Source: Pseudonocardia bannensis
Lineage (GTDB): Bacteria; Actinomycetota; Actinomycetes; Mycobacteriales; Pseudonocardiaceae
Direction: 5' to 3'
Assembly: GCF_012911875.1 (NCBI RefSeq)
Contig: NZ_JAAXKZ010000014.1
Span: forward strand, 1-64,000
DNA: 64,000 bases
Shown: positions 1 through 13,848 of the stretch, piece after piece
Numbering within the stretch: position 1 is the stretch's first letter
Layout of the letters: each line of letters opens with the position of its first letter
Notes under the pieces: generated by a model
The model's database searches: none
What the model was told of the DNA's origin: nothing
What the model saw: the letters and a program-made list of their open reading frames with translations, nothing else
Made by a program: the position numbers and the translations under genes

Positions 1-45
1 GTAACGGGTGGAGTCGACTGGTACTAATAGGCCGAGGGCTTGCCA
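1..45 (+). rRNA. rrl: 23S rRNA, 3' end (partial)
   Basis: The window opens inside the last bases of 23S rRNA. The stretch GGTACTAATAGGCCGAGGG (20-38) is the conserved 3' end of actinobacterial large-subunit rRNA. The exact mature end near base 45 is an estimate. The 5S gene follows after about 165 bases. That spacer contains a small hairpin (arms 81-86 and 91-96), probably part of the processing stem. The rest of the rRNA operon lies upstream of the window. Confidence 0.9.
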
Positions 46-211
46 TAACGAGTTGTTTGCATCCACTGTGCGACCCTGAGCACACAGCCTTGTGTGGTCG
101 GGGTGCGGGCACCGGTTTCGGTGTGCGCATCCACATGTATCCGGGTTTCCGGTGGCGTCGGCGGTGGCCGGTGTCGGCCGGGGGTTCCGGTAGGGATAAG
201 TTGATAGTGTT

Positions 212-328
212 GTCGGTGGTCATGGCGGTGGGGAAACGCCCGGTCCCATCCCGAACCCGGAAGCTAAGCCCGCCCGCGCCGATGGTACTGCACTCGCCAG
301 GGTGTGGGAGAGTAGGTCACCGCCGACA
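212..328 (+). rRNA. rrf: 5S rRNA
   Basis: A stretch of about 117 nt has the 5S layout. Its ends GTCGGTGGT and ACCGCCGAC form the terminal stem with one G-T pair. The internal CCCATCCCGAACCCGGAAG (244-262) is the conserved loop B/loop C core. It follows 23S in the usual order and is followed within 20 nt by a strong terminator, so it is the last gene of the rRNA operon. Ends are set from the terminal helix and may be off by one or two bases. Confidence 0.93.
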
Positions 329-348
329 TCAAACGTGGAAAATTCAAG

Positions 349-382
349 AAGTGGGCCCCCGCCGTCAGGTGGGGGCCCACTT
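349..382 (+). terminator. rRNA operon terminator
   Basis: A perfect 12-bp stem (349-360 AAGTGGGCCCCC, 371-382 GGGGGCCCACTT) encloses a 10-nt loop and runs into a short T tract (381-384). It lies 20 nt behind 5S rRNA and 15 nt before the next start codon, as expected for an intrinsic terminator closing the rrn operon. Confidence 0.92.
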
Positions 383-397
383 TTGTATTCTGAACAT

Positions 398-3081
<2,684 letters not shown>

Positions 3082-3085
<4 letters not shown>

Positions 3086-4155
3086 CCGACCTGCTGGCGC
3101 AGCACGACGTCCTGCTCGTGGACCTGGACGGCACCCTGTACCGGGGCCAGGCCGCGGTGCCGGGCGCCGTGGACGCCCTCGCCGGTGCGATCCGGCGTGG
3201 TGCCCGCACCGTCTACGTCACGAACAACGCTTCGCGTCGTCCGACGGAGGTGGCGGCGCACCTCGCCGAGCTGGGCTTTCCCGCCACCGAACAGGACGTC
3301 ATGACCAGTTCGCAGGCTGCGGCGGCCATGCTGGCCGAGCAGCTGCCGGCCGGGTCGCCCGTTCTCGTCGTCGGCACGGAGGCGCTCGCCGAGGAGATCA
3401 CCGGCGTCGGCCTGGCCGTCACCGAGGATCCCGACAAGGCCGTGGCCGTGGTGCAGGGCCACTCTCCGGACACGGGGTGGCGCAAGCTCGCCGATGCGAC
3501 GGTCGCGTTGCGGGCGGGCGCGGTCTGGGTGGCGTGCAACGTCGACCCGACGCTGCCTACCGAACGCGGTCCACTGCCCGGCAACGGGTCGATGGTCGCC
3601 GCGGTGCGGACGGCGACCGGCCGGGAACCGCAGGTCGCCGGCAAGCCCGCTCCGCAGCTGCTGCGTGCGGCCGTGGTGCGCAGCGGTGCCCAGAGTGCCC
3701 TGGTGGTCGGCGACCGGCTCGACACCGACATCGAGGGCGGGCGGTCGGTCGGTCTGCCGACACTGCTCGTCCTCACCGGTGTCTCGGACGCCGTCGAGGT
3801 GCTGGCCGCGCCGCCCGCGCTGCGCCCCGACTACCTCGCGGCCGACCTCACCGCGCTCACCCGCTCCGCGGCGGACCTGGCCGTCGCCCCGCGGCCCGGC
3901 TGGGAGGTGCGCTCCGACGATCCGGCGACGCTCGTGCTGTCCGGTGACGGTGCGGGTTCGGCCGAGCCGGCGCTCGACGCGCTGCGCTCGCTGTGCGCCG
4001 CGCACTGGGCCGGTGACGGCGGCGCGGTGATCGTGCGTGCCCACGGCGACGCGGCGCAACGGGCGGTGCGTGAGCTCGGCCTGCCGACGGCTTCGGCGGC
4101 GCTGGACTCCACTACCGTGGAGCGTGCCGACACCGCACCGGGAGCGCACCGATGA
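3082..4155 (+). CDS. HAD-IIA family phosphatase (Rv1692-like)
   Basis: A 357-aa haloacid-dehalogenase phosphatase. Motif I DLDGT (residues 14-18) supplies the nucleophile and acid-base Asp. The TNN loop near residue 47 is motif II, VAGKP near 190 gives the motif III Lys, and VVGDRLDTDIEGG near 210 is motif IV with the metal-binding Asp residues. The C2-type cap lies between motifs II and III. The mycobacterial counterpart Rv1692 is described as a glycerol-3-phosphate phosphatase acting in phospholipid recycling; the same role here rests on family and position. About 80 C-terminal residues extend past the HAD core, as in Rv1692. The GTG start overlaps the stop of the TPR gene and its own stop overlaps the next ATG, so translation is coupled. 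Confidence 0.9.
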
Positions 4156-4400
4156 CCGTCCCGTCGCAGCACCTGTCGCGGCCCGCGCACGACGGGCCGC
4201 GACCGGGCGATCCCCGGCCTGCCGACGCTCGTCCGCTGGAGGTCGTGCAGGCCGCGGTGGACGCCGCCATGGCCGGACTCGCCGACCTCGCCGGCCGTCC
4301 TGCCGGTGAGCACGTGCAGGCCTTCGAGCGGGTGCACGCCGCGCTGGGCGAGGCACTGGCCGCCGGCACCCCCGGCGACCAGGCTGCCGGCCGAGCGTGA
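4152..4400 (+). CDS. small conserved hypothetical protein (Rv1693-like position)
   Basis: An 82-aa protein with a Pro/Arg-rich first third (residues 1-28) and an amphipathic Ala/Leu/Val-rich helical remainder (residues 29-75). No known domain recognised. It is linked by 4-nt ATGA and GTGA overlaps to the HAD phosphatase before it and tlyA after it. That arrangement, also seen around Rv1693, supports a real gene whose product acts with or is co-translated with TlyA. Function unknown. Confidence 0.75.
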   Translation: MTVPSQHLSRPAHDGPRPGDPRPADARPLEVVQAAVDAAMAGLADLAGRPAGEHVQAFERVHAALGEALAAGTPGDQAAGRA

Positions 4401-5209
4401 CGACGGTGGTCACCCGGGCCCGTCTCGACGCCGAACTCGTCCGCCGGGGTCTCGCCCGGTCGCGACAGCAGGCGGCCGAGTTGATCGAACAGGGCAGGGT
4501 CGCGGTGCGCGGTGTTCCCGCCGGCAAGCCCGCCACCCAGATCGAGCGCGACACCCCCGTCGTCGTCACCGCGGACGAGGGACCCGAGTGGGCGTCGCGC
4601 GGGGCCAGGAAACTGCTCGGCGCACTGGAGGCGTTCGACATCGATGTCCAGGGGGTGCGCTGCCTGGACGCCGGGGCGTCGACGGGTGGGTTCACCGACG
4701 TGCTCCTGCACCACGGGGCCGCGGAGGTCGTCGCGGTCGACGTCGGTTACGGGCAGCTGATCTGGCGGCTGCAGGCCGACGAGCGAGTGCACGTGCACGA
4801 CCGCACCAACGTCCGCTCGCTGACCCCGGACGAGATCGGCGGCCCGGCCGCCCTCACCGTCGCGGACCTGTCGTTCATCTCGCTGCGCACCGTGCTGCCC
4901 GCGCTGGCCGCCTGCACGACGCCGGAAGGCGTCCTGCTGCCGATGGTGAAGCCGCAGTTCGAGGTGGGCCGTGACCGACTCGGAGCGGGCGGCGTCGTGC
5001 GGGACCCGCAGTTGCGCCTGGCCGCGCTGACCGAGGTCACGGCCGCCGCCAGGGCACTCGGCTTGACGTTGCTCGGGGCCGCCGCGAGCCCCTTGCCGGG
5101 CCCGTCGGGCAACGTGGAGTACTTCCTGCGGCTCGGGGGGCCACAGCACGGGGGAGCGGACGCCGGGGACGCGGTACTGGCGCAGGCCGTCGCGGACGGA
5201 CCTCGGTGA
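4397..5209 (+). CDS. tlyA: TlyA, rRNA (cytidine-2'-O)-methyltransferase
   Basis: A 270-aa enzyme with an N-terminal S4 RNA-binding domain (residues 4-62) and an FtsJ/RrmJ-type SAM methyltransferase domain. The SAM site is CLDAGASTGGFTD (89-101). SRGARK gives the catalytic Lys (72), and VADLSFISL and VKPQFE further on supply the other tetrad residues. Homologues 2'-O-methylate a cytidine in 23S helix 69 and, in mycobacteria, one in 16S helix 44; these marks are needed for capreomycin and viomycin sensitivity. The GTG start overlaps the preceding stop. Operon order HAD-hypothetical-tlyA-nadK-recN is conserved in Actinobacteria. Confidence 0.95.
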   Translation: MTTVVTRARLDAELVRRGLARSRQQAAELIEQGRVAVRGVPAGKPATQIERDTPVVVTADEGPEWASRGARKLLGALEAFDIDVQGVRCLDAGASTGGFTDVLLHHGAAEVVAVDVGYGQLIWRLQADERVHVHDRTNVRSLTPDEIGGPAALTVADLSFISLRTVLPALAACTTPEGVLLPMVKPQFEVGRDRLGAGGVVRDPQLRLAALTEVTAAARALGLTLLGAAASPLPGPSGNVEYFLRLGGPQHGGADAGDAVLAQAVADGPR

Positions 5210-5237
5210 ACACGGCAGGGACGACAGGGACGACAGG

Positions 5238-6185
5238 GTGAGGCAAGCTCTACTGGTTCTGCACGCCGGTCGCGAGACCAACCGGCGCACCGCGGCCACA
5301 GTCGCGAAGCGCCTGGCCGCGGAGGGCATCCGGCTGCGGATACTCGCCTCGGAGCTGTCCGACGTCGGCGCCGACCTGCCGCCCGGATGGGAGCCCATAC
5401 CCGTCGAGGACCGACCCGAGGCGGCCGAGGGCGCCGAGGTGGTGCTGGTGCTGGGCGGTGACGGCACGTTCCTGCGGGCGGCCGCGCTCGCCCGTCCGGC
5501 CGGGGTCCCGCTGCTCGGGGTCAACCTCGGCCGGGTCGGCTTCCTGGCCGAGGCGGAGCAGGAGTCGCTCGACCACGCCCTGGACGCGATCGTCGCCGCC
5601 GACTACAAGGTCGAGGAGCGGATGACCATCGACGCCGTCGTCCGGTCCAACGGGTCCGTACTCGGCCGCACCTGGGCGCTCAACGAGGTGTGGGTGGAGA
5701 AGAGCACCCGGGGGCGGATTCTCGAGGTCGTCCTCGAGATCGACGGCCGGCCGGTGTCGAGTTTCGGCTGCGACGGTGTCATCTGCGCCACGCCGACCGG
5801 GTCGACGGCGTACGCGTTCTCCGCCGGGGGCCCGGTGGTGTGGCCGCAGGTGCAGGCGCTGGTGGTGGTGCCCAGCAACGCCCACGCGCTGTTCGCGCGG
5901 CCGATGATGATCGCGCCCGACAGCGACGTCGCCATCGAGGTCGACGCCAACGGGCCGCCGGCGGTGCTCGACGCCGACGGCCGGCGCACGATCGACCTGC
6001 CGCCGGGGGCGCGCGTCGAGCTGTCCCGCGGCGAGCAGCCGGTGCGGATGGTCCGGCTGGACGGCCAGCCGTTCGCCGACCGGCTGGTCCGCAAGTTCGA
6101 CCTTCCGGTGCGGGGCTGGCGCGGCGCGCCGGCCCACCCGGAAGACGAGCACGCCGACGATCACGACCGGGATCCGCGGACCTGA
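5238..6185 (+). CDS. nadK: NAD kinase
   Basis: A 315-aa cytosolic ATP-NAD kinase that phosphorylates NAD to NADP. The GGDGT motif (residues 73-77) and the glycine-rich motif TPTGSTAYAFSAGGPVV in the second domain are the two family signatures. The NEVWVEKS segment contributes to NAD binding. The GTG start at 5238 gives MRQALLVLHAGR, the usual beginning for this family. It lies 28 nt after tlyA and 50 nt before recN, in the same operon. The last 20 residues are charged and likely disordered. Confidence 0.96.
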   Translation: MRQALLVLHAGRETNRRTAATVAKRLAAEGIRLRILASELSDVGADLPPGWEPIPVEDRPEAAEGAEVVLVLGGDGTFLRAAALARPAGVPLLGVNLGRVGFLAEAEQESLDHALDAIVAADYKVEERMTIDAVVRSNGSVLGRTWALNEVWVEKSTRGRILEVVLEIDGRPVSSFGCDGVICATPTGSTAYAFSAGGPVVWPQVQALVVVPSNAHALFARPMMIAPDSDVAIEVDANGPPAVLDADGRRTIDLPPGARVELSRGEQPVRMVRLDGQPFADRLVRKFDLPVRGWRGAPAHPEDEHADDHDRDPRT

Positions 6186-6235
6186 TCGGGGCGTCGGGCC
6201 CCGCTCCGTCCGACCGGCGACGTACCCTGCGGACC

Positions 6236-8077
6236 ATGCTGGCCGAGATGCGGATCCAGGGCCTCGGCGTGATCGACGACGCGACGCTCGAGCTCGATCC
6301 CGGCCTGACGGTGCTCACCGGGGAGACCGGTGCGGGCAAGACGATGGTGGTCACCGGTCTGTCACTGCTGGGTGGGGGCCGCGCGGAGGCGTCACGGGTG
6401 GCCGACGGCGCCCGCCGCGCCGTGGTGGAGGGGCGCTTCACGGCGGGGGAGCAGGCGCTCGCGCTGGCGGAGGAGGTCGGTGCCGAGCCCGACGAGGACG
6501 GCGCGCTGATCGCGGTGCGCACGGTCTCGGCCGACGGGCGGTCCCGCGCGCACCTGGGTGGCCGGTCGGTCCCCGTCGGGGTGCTCGCACGGCTGTCGGA
6601 GGCGACCCTCGCGGTGCACGGGCAGAACGACCAGTTGCGATTGCTGCGCCCCGCCGACCAGCGTGCCCTGCTCGACCGCTACGCCGGCGACGCGGTCGGC
6701 AAGCCGCTCGCCGCGTACCGGGAGGTGCGTGCGCAGTGGCAGCGGGTATCGGCCGAGCTGGTCGAGCGACGCGACGGCGCACGGCGGTTGGCGCAGGAGG
6801 CTGACATGCTGCGCCACGGGCTCACCGAGATCGAGGCGGTCGACCCGCAGCCGGGGGAGGACCGCGAGCTCGTCGAACAGGCCCGCCGGCTCGCCGCCGC
6901 GGACGACCTGCGGGAGGCGGCGTCGATCGCCCGGGCGGCGCTGGCCGGGGCCGACGACGCGGGGTCGATGGCGGATCCGGGGGCTCTCGGCGCGCTCGGG
7001 CTGATCGGTGAGGCGCGGCACCGGCTGGCCGCGACGGGCGATCCGGAGCTCGCGGGACTGGACCCGCGGCTGGGGGAGGCCCTGGCCGTGCTCGGCGACG
7101 TCGCGAGTGAACTGTCCGGGTATCTCGACCGGCTCGACGCCGATCCCGAACGGCTGGCCGTGGTGCTGTCCCGGCAGGCGGAGCTCAAGGCGCTGACCCG
7201 CAAGTACGCCGCCGACACCGACGGTGTGCTGGCCTGGGCCGAGCAGGCCCGGGAGCGGCTGGAGCGGCTCGACACCTCCGACGAGGCCCTCGCGGCACTG
7301 GCCGCCCACCGCGACGAGCTCGCGGGTGAACTGGCCGGTCATGCCGCCGCGGTGACCGCGGCCCGTGCCGAAGCCGCCGCCCGGCTGGCCACCGAGACGA
7401 CCGCGGAGCTGGCCGGCCTCGCGATGCGGGACGCGGTGCTGACCGTCGCGGTGTCGCCGCGGACGGCCGCGGGCCCGGACGCCGCCGACGCGGTCGTCGT
7501 CGACGGGGTGGCACTGGTGGCGGGCAGTGACGGCGTCGACGAGGTGGAGCTGCGGCTGGTCCCGCACGCGGGGTCGGCACCGCAGCCGTTGCACAAGGGT
7601 GCCTCCGGCGGAGAGCTGTCCCGCGTCATGCTGGCGTTGGAGGTCGCGCTGGCCGGCGCGGACCCGGTGCCCACGATGGTGTTCGACGAGGTCGACGCCG
7701 GCGTGGGCGGGCGGGCCGCGGTCGAGATCGGCCGCCGGTTGGCGCGGCTGGCCGCCCGCCACCAGGTCATCGTCGTGACCCACCTGCCACAGGTCGCCGC
7801 GTACGCCGACCGGCACCTCGTGGTGCACAAGGCCGGACAAGGCGGTGTGACCCGCAGCCGCGTGCGGACCCTCGCCGAGGGCGACCGGATCGCCGAGCTG
7901 GCCCGGATGCTGGCCGGTCTCGACGACACCGACACCGGGCGGGCGCACGCGGAAGAGCTGCTCGCCTCGGCCCGGGCTCATCGGGAGGCCGACCGGGCCG
8001 GCGAGCGCAACGTCGCCGCGGACAAGCCGGCTCGCCGGCAGCGGAAGGCCCCGGTGAAGGCCGCGGCGGCGAAGTAG
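6236..8077 (+). CDS. recN: DNA repair protein RecN
   Basis: A 613-aa SMC-like ATPase of double-strand-break repair. Walker A GETGAGKT (residues 29-36), the ABC signature KGASGGELSR near 455 and Walker B VFDEVDAGVGG near 481 are all present. Heptad-rich coiled-coil arms fill the middle (about 155-400). The ATG at 6236 was chosen because MLAEMRIQGLGVIDD matches the canonical RecN N-terminus; the frame is open upstream inside nadK. The tail after residue 590 is Lys/Ala-rich. SOS control is common for recN, but no clear LexA box was seen here. Confidence 0.96.
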   Translation: MLAEMRIQGLGVIDDATLELDPGLTVLTGETGAGKTMVVTGLSLLGGGRAEASRVADGARRAVVEGRFTAGEQALALAEEVGAEPDEDGALIAVRTVSADGRSRAHLGGRSVPVGVLARLSEATLAVHGQNDQLRLLRPADQRALLDRYAGDAVGKPLAAYREVRAQWQRVSAELVERRDGARRLAQEADMLRHGLTEIEAVDPQPGEDRELVEQARRLAAADDLREAASIARAALAGADDAGSMADPGALGALGLIGEARHRLAATGDPELAGLDPRLGEALAVLGDVASELSGYLDRLDADPERLAVVLSRQAELKALTRKYAADTDGVLAWAEQARERLERLDTSDEALAALAAHRDELAGELAGHAAAVTAARAEAAARLATETTAELAGLAMRDAVLTVAVSPRTAAGPDAADAVVVDGVALVAGSDGVDEVELRLVPHAGSAPQPLHKGASGGELSRVMLALEVALAGADPVPTMVFDEVDAGVGGRAAVEIGRRLARLAARHQVIVVTHLPQVAAYADRHLVVHKAGQGGVTRSRVRTLAEGDRIAELARMLAGLDDTDTGRAHAEELLASARAHREADRAGERNVAADKPARRQRKAPVKAAAAK

Positions 8078-8178
8078 GACCGGCGGGACACCGCCGCGGT
8101 ACCCGGCCCCGGTGACTCCGCAGTCACGCTGCGGCGTGCCTTCCGGGCAACATGCGCCTCAGATGTCACAGTGCGTGC

Positions 8179-9363
8179 ATGAAGCTGTCCGGCCTGCTGC
8201 ACCGATCCCGACCGGAGCTGCCCGGGCTTGCCGGCATCGCCCGGGTGGATCGCCGGACCGATGCGTTACTGCGCAGGCTCCGGCCGGGCGACATCGTCGT
8301 CCTCGATCAGATCGACCTCGACCGGACCACCGCTGACGCGCTGATCGCCGCAGAGGTCGCGGCGGTGCTCAACGCCTCGCCGTCCATCTCGGGCCGGTTC
8401 CCGAACCTGGGGCCCGAGGCGCTGATCACCGCGGGCATCACGTTGGTGGACGGCGTCGGTGCGGAGGCGCTGCACGCCGTGAAGGACGGCAGCCGGGTCC
8501 GGTTGCTGGACGGCGTCCTCTACGCGGGCGAGACGGTGCTCGCCGAAGGCGTCGAGCAGACCGCGGACTCGGTGGCCGACGCCCTGGTCGAGGCCAAGTC
8601 AGGGCTGACCCACCAGCTCGAGGCGTTCGCGGCGAACACCATCGAGTTCATGCGCCGCGAGCGGTCCCTCCTGCTCGACGGCCACGGCGTACCCGATGTC
8701 GACGTCGAGCTGGCCAACCGACAGGTGCTCGTCGTCGCGGCCGGGTTCGACCACGCGGCCGAGCTCGCCCGGCTGAAGAACTACATCCGGGAGTACCACC
8801 CGGTGCTGGTCGGCGTGGGCGCGGGCGCGGACGCGCTGATGACGGCAGGGCACAAGCCCGACCTGATCGTCGGCGACCCGGCCGAGGTGTCGACCGAGGC
8901 CTTGACCTGCGGGGCCGACGTCGTCGTGCCCGCGTTCGCCGACGGGCACGCACCCGGACTGCACCGGGTGCAGGACCTCGGGGCGGGGGCCGTGACGTTC
9001 CCCAGCACGGCCAACCCGGAGGACCTCGCGCTGCTGCTGGTCCAGCACCACGGCGCCGCGATGATCGTCACGGTCGGGTTGTCGGCGAGCATGGCCGAGT
9101 TCCTGGACCGCGGCCGATCCGGCAGCAACGCCTCGACCTTCCTCACCCGGCTGCAGATGGGCGGGACGCTCGTCGACGGGCGGGTGATCGCGTCGCTGTA
9201 CCGCAGCCGGATCTCCTTCGGCGCGGTCGCGCTGATGATCGCGTCCGCGGTCGTCGCGGTGGTGGCCGCACTGCTCGTCTCCGACGCCGGGGACGCGGTG
9301 CTGGCCTGGTTCTCCCAGGGCTGGCTGGGGATCGTCGAGCAGATCAAGGGCTGGTTCGTGTGA
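8179..9363 (+). CDS. steA: SteA, cell-division (cytokinetic ring) protein
   Basis: A 394-aa homologue of Rv1697 and corynebacterial SteA, which acts with SteB to recruit or activate septal peptidoglycan hydrolases (RipA) during daughter-cell separation. The N-terminal part resembles thiamin-pyrophosphokinase-like folds (GDIVVLDQIDLDR near 35; NASPSISGRFPNLG near 70). A single hydrophobic segment near residues 350-372 anchors the C-terminus. The ATG at 8179 (MKLSGLLHR) is preferred over an in-frame ATG 27 nt upstream because it matches the family N-terminus. The stop overlaps the steB start. Confidence 0.92.
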   Translation: MKLSGLLHRSRPELPGLAGIARVDRRTDALLRRLRPGDIVVLDQIDLDRTTADALIAAEVAAVLNASPSISGRFPNLGPEALITAGITLVDGVGAEALHAVKDGSRVRLLDGVLYAGETVLAEGVEQTADSVADALVEAKSGLTHQLEAFAANTIEFMRRERSLLLDGHGVPDVDVELANRQVLVVAAGFDHAAELARLKNYIREYHPVLVGVGAGADALMTAGHKPDLIVGDPAEVSTEALTCGADVVVPAFADGHAPGLHRVQDLGAGAVTFPSTANPEDLALLLVQHHGAAMIVTVGLSASMAEFLDRGRSGSNASTFLTRLQMGGTLVDGRVIASLYRSRISFGAVALMIASAVVAVVAALLVSDAGDAVLAWFSQGWLGIVEQIKGWFV

Positions 9364-10286
9364 TCTCCTTGCGTTACCACGCGGTCTCCATCACCGCGGT
9401 GTTCCTGGCGCTCGCCGTGGGGGTGTTCCTCGGGGCGAGTGGGTTGTCCGACCGGCTGCTCTCGGCGGTCTCGGCGCAGCGCGACGACCTCAGCACACAG
9501 GTCGACAAGCTGACCGCGGAGCGTAACGACCTCGCCGCCGCACAGCAGTCCGCCGACGAGTTCGCCACGCGGATCGGCCCGGCCGCGGTGCGGGGGCTGC
9601 TGTCCGGCCAGACCGTCGCGCTCGTGACGGCCGGCGCCGACCAGGACGACCGCGACGCCGTCGCCGAACTGGTCGGGCAGGCCGGGGCGACGGTGACCGG
9701 AGAGGTCGCGCTGACCGAGGCGGTCGCCGACCCGGCCCGGGCCGACCAGCTGCGTGAGCTGACCTCGCAGCTGCTGCCCAGCGGCGCTCAGCTGCCCGCG
9801 GCCTCGGACACCGGCAGCCTGACCGGTGGCCTGCTCGGTGCGGTCGTGGCCGCGCGTGGCGGCCAGCCGCAGTCGACGCCCGACCAGGCCCAGGCGGTGC
9901 TGTCCGGCCTGGCCGCCGCCGGGTTCGTCCGGCCGGGCGACACTCCGCGCCCGGCGAACCTGGTGCTGGTGCTCACCGGTGGCGCGCTGAGCGGCATCGA
10001 CGCGGGCGACGCCGCCGCCGTCACGGCCCGGCTGGCCGCGGAGCTCGACCGCTCCGGCGCCGGCGCGGTGCTGGCCGGACGGTCGGGCTCGGCCGGGTCG
10101 ACCGGGGCCGTCGGGGTCGCCAGGGCGGGCGGGAGCGTGACCGCCGGACTGTCCACCGTCGATGACGTGGACACCGGATCGGGGCGAGTGGCTGCGGTGC
10201 TGGCTCTGCGCGAGCAGCTGGACGGGCGGGCCGGGCGCTACGGCTCCGCCGAGACCGCCGAGGACGGGGCCTCGCCGGCCGCATGA
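9360..10286 (+). CDS. steB: SteB/MctB family protein (DUF3186), septal partner of SteA
   Basis: A 308-aa protein with one N-terminal membrane segment (about residues 8-28, VSITAVFLALAVGVFLGAS), a short coiled coil (about 38-70) and a secreted Ala/Gly-rich remainder. It corresponds to Rv1698. That protein was first described as a copper-efflux channel (MctB); its corynebacterial homologue SteB forms a complex with SteA at the division septum. The 4-nt overlap with steA (GTGA) fits a SteA-SteB unit, so the divisome role is favoured here. Confidence 0.88.
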   Translation: MISLRYHAVSITAVFLALAVGVFLGASGLSDRLLSAVSAQRDDLSTQVDKLTAERNDLAAAQQSADEFATRIGPAAVRGLLSGQTVALVTAGADQDDRDAVAELVGQAGATVTGEVALTEAVADPARADQLRELTSQLLPSGAQLPAASDTGSLTGGLLGAVVAARGGQPQSTPDQAQAVLSGLAAAGFVRPGDTPRPANLVLVLTGGALSGIDAGDAAAVTARLAAELDRSGAGAVLAGRSGSAGSTGAVGVARAGGSVTAGLSTVDDVDTGSGRVAAVLALREQLDGRAGRYGSAETAEDGASPAA

Positions 10287-10383
10287 TCGCAGCTCGGAGC
10301 GTCCACGAGAGGCGGATCACCCCGGACCGAGGGCCCGACACGCGGGGGCATGAGCACCGGTGGCGGATCGGCGGGTACCCTGA

Positions 10384-12803
<2,420 letters not shown>

Positions 12804-12852
12804 GCGGTTCGACAGCCCAGCAGCCCGGGTCGGTCGCGGATAGGATCGGATC

Positions 12853-13848
12853 ATGGTTGGAATGCGATTCGGACTGTTCGTGCCCCAGGGCTGGAGGCTT
12901 GACCTGGTCGGCATCGAACCGGCCGCCCAGTGGGACGCCATGCTCGGCGTCGCGCGCCATGCGGAGGCCGGGGCGTGGGAGTCGATCTGGGTCTACGACC
13001 ACTTCCACACCGTGCCCGCAGCCACCGACGAGGCGACCCACGAGGCGTGGACCCTGATGGCCGCGTTCGCCGCAGCCACCGAGCGCGTCCGCCTCGGCCA
13101 GATGTGCACCTGCATGGCGTACCGCAACCCTGCCTACATGGCGAAGGTGGCCGCGACCACCGACGTCATCTCGGGCGGGAGGGTCGAGATGGGCATCGGC
13201 GCGGGCTGGTACGAGCAGGAGTGGCGCGCCTACGGCTACGGGTTCCCGCCGGCACGGGAACGCCTCGGGATGCTCGACGAGGGCGTGCAGATCTTCCAGC
13301 AGGCCTGGAGCACCGGCCACGCGACCCTCGACGGCAAGTACTACCAGGTGGATGACGCGATCGTGCAGCCGCGGCCGCTGCAGGACGGCGGCATCCCGAT
13401 GTGGATCGCGGGTGGTGGGGAGAAGGTCACCCTGAAGATCGCCGCGAAGTACGCGCAGTACACGAACTTCGACGGCACCCTCGACGGCTTCACCCGCAAG
13501 TCCGAGATCCTCGCCCAGCACTGCAAGGCCGTCGGCACCGACTTCGACAAGATCGTGCGTTCGGCGAACTACAACGTGGCCATCGGCCGCACCGAGGCCG
13601 AGGTCGAGGAGCGGTTGCAGGCGCTCAAGGCCCGTCTGGAGCCGATCGTCGGACCGGAGAAGGCGGAGGGCGCGCTCGGTGCGTTCCGCGGTCTCCCGGC
13701 GTGCGGCACCCCGGAGCAGATCGTGGAGAACCTCACGGCGCTGCGCGAGCGCGGGATGTCCTACGGGATCTTCTACTTCCCCGAGGCCGCCTACGACCGG
13801 TCGGGGATCGAGATGTTCGAGCGGGAGGTCATCCCCGCGCTGTCGTGA
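12853..13848 (+). CDS. LLM-class F420-dependent oxidoreductase
   Basis: A 331-aa luciferase-like monooxygenase-fold protein. The start MRFGLFVPQGWRLDLVG, the segment WESIWVYDHFHTVP (about residues 36-49) and the GAGWYEQEWRAYG motif near 117 are typical of the actinobacterial F420-dependent LLM subfamily. Substrate unknown. The ATG at 12853 and another at 12862 are both possible; the second gives the commoner family start. It interrupts the conserved NUDIX-xerD neighbourhood and ends in a 20-nt convergent overlap with the FAD monooxygenase gene. Confidence 0.88.
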   Translation: MVGMRFGLFVPQGWRLDLVGIEPAAQWDAMLGVARHAEAGAWESIWVYDHFHTVPAATDEATHEAWTLMAAFAAATERVRLGQMCTCMAYRNPAYMAKVAATTDVISGGRVEMGIGAGWYEQEWRAYGYGFPPARERLGMLDEGVQIFQQAWSTGHATLDGKYYQVDDAIVQPRPLQDGGIPMWIAGGGEKVTLKIAAKYAQYTNFDGTLDGFTRKSEILAQHCKAVGTDFDKIVRSANYNVAIGRTEAEVEERLQALKARLEPIVGPEKAEGALGAFRGLPACGTPEQIVENLTALRERGMSYGIFYFPEAAYDRSGIEMFEREVIPALS

